Shown here in pieces: positions 5,690 through 6,207 of a stretch of 6,207 nucleotides of DNA. The position numbers and the translations under genes were made by a program. Position 1 is the first letter of the stretch, and every line of letters begins with the position of its first letter. A model generated the notes under the pieces. The model saw only the letters and a program-made list of their open reading frames with translations, did not search any database and had not been told where the DNA came from. Origin of the DNA: Eubacteriales Family XIII. Incertae Sedis bacterium. Lineage in GTDB: Bacteria; Bacillota_A; Clostridia; Peptostreptococcales; Anaerovoracaceae. The stretch lies in the NCBI GenBank assembly GCA_031280075.1, contig JAITHG010000245.1, positions 1 to 6,207 on the forward strand. Reading direction: 5' to 3'.

Positions 5690-6184
5690 TTGATTGTGTA
5701 TCATGGGAGTCATTTGGTCGTAGAGCGACCAATGATTTTGCAGAGCGGACGAATGCTGGATTTTGGCGCAGGGTTCTACACTACGTCAAACAGGGAGCAG
5801 GCGATCCGTTGGGCGAAGCAGGTTGCTGACCGTCAAGGCGTGACAGAACAGGCGCTTTCCTGCTATGAATTTGATCTCTCCACTGCAGAGCGGAGGCTTG
5901 TCCTGATTCGCTTCGATGAGACGGATGAGGCGTGGCTCGGGTTCGTTTGCCAAAACCGGAGCGGCCGGGAGGTTTCTGCCCCCTATGATATCGTTGTGGG
6001 ACCTGTTGCGGATGACAAGGTGTTTGCTGTCGTTCAGTTTTACGAAAACGGCGTGTATGACAAGACAGAAGCGCTAAGGCGGTTGAAAATTGATGCGCTT
6101 TTCGACCAGATACTTTTTCATACTGAAGAGGCATTGGCTTTCTGCAAATATATTGGGTTCGAGACTTTGGGGAACCGGCCATGA
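5690..6184 (+). CDS. DUF3990-family protein (ADP-ribosyltransferase-like fold suspected)
   Basis: This is a 164-residue protein with the marks I know from DUF3990 proteins: N-terminal IVYHGS (2-7), RMLDFGAGFYTTSNREQAIRW (21-41, one conserved block), YDIVVGPVADD (99-109) and the tail QILFHTEEALAF (140-151). The family is considered related to ADP-ribosyltransferases. The YHGS and GFYTTS blocks resemble that fold's NAD-binding strands, but activity is unproven. I chose the TTG at 5690 because family members begin right before the YHG motif. The frame extends upstream to 5510, but that start lies before the promoter. The gene is less GC-rich than the operon beside it, with codons such as TTT and GAT used freely, suggesting acquisition. 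The next gene overlaps its stop, so they form a pair. In related bacteria DUF3990 genes often neighbour DUF3791 genes, from memory. Confidence 0.72.
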   Translation: MIVYHGSHLVVERPMILQSGRMLDFGAGFYTTSNREQAIRWAKQVADRQGVTEQALSCYEFDLSTAERRLVLIRFDETDEAWLGFVCQNRSGREVSAPYDIVVGPVADDKVFAVVQFYENGVYDKTEALRRLKIDALFDQILFHTEEALAFCKYIGFETLGNRP

Positions 6185-6207
6185 TCGCTTCAAAGACGTT
6201 TTCAATT
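6181..6207 (+). CDS. Start of a further gene, cut by the window edge
   Basis: An ATG at 6181 overlaps the DUF3990 stop in the arrangement ATGA, typical of translational coupling. The nine visible codons read MIASKTFSI with no stop. Too little remains to recognise the product. Its position makes a small partner protein (for example DUF3791-like) a reasonable guess only. Confidence 0.5.

Noticed and set aside
5475..5693. A 72-residue plus-strand frame before the DUF3990 gene
   Set aside because: It begins upstream of the rightward promoter, spans both promoters and has no ribosome site or known motif; it does not resemble DUF3791.

Overview
The window looks like a piece of a GC-rich, low-copy chromosome from a Gram-positive-lineage anaerobe. 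Strong AGGAGG-type Shine-Dalgarno sequences, sigma-A-type promoters, an oxygen-sensitive type of Fe-S/flavin enzyme, an IS200/IS605-type end and a DUF3990 gene together suggest a Firmicute. A GC-rich member of the Negativicutes (Selenomonas-like) is my best guess. This is an inference from style, not an identification.

Layout from left to right. Positions 1-88 hold three consecutive hairpins that look like the right end of an IS200/IS605-family element, with the 3' part of its omega (reRNA) scaffold. The element itself lies off the left edge. Positions 89-192 are non-coding, with a candidate leftward promoter and the operon's terminator. From 193 to 5417 one leftward operon fills the window. 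In transcription order it has a GlcD-like FAD oxidoreductase (5417-3951), a two-CCG-domain Fe-S protein (3933-2647), a second, divergent FAD oxidoreductase (2631-958) and a TetR-family regulator (780-193). Gaps between the three enzyme genes are only 15-17 bases and each has a good ribosome binding site. The regulator follows after 177 bases that contain a 36-bp tandem repeat. A consensus promoter (TTGACA-17-TATACT) lies at 5503-5531, with a palindrome over the expected transcript start.

The rightmost 700 bases are clearly less GC-rich and read rightward. A second promoter (TTGAGG-17-TATAAT) drives a leader with a well-initiated nine-codon mini-ORF, then a DUF3990-family protein (5690-6184, TTG start). 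A further gene begins at 6181, overlaps it by four bases and runs off the edge.

How the genes may work together: two flavoproteins plus a CCG Fe-S protein resemble the GlcDEF-type layout for oxidising 2-hydroxy acids or other alcohols. Electrons would pass from FAD through 4Fe-4S clusters to a quinone, ferredoxin or thiol/disulfide acceptor. The substrate cannot be read from the sequence. The terminal TetR gene probably senses the substrate or product and controls the operon, including itself. The DUF3990 cassette is unrelated accessory DNA, possibly an ADP-ribosyltransferase-fold effector with a partner.
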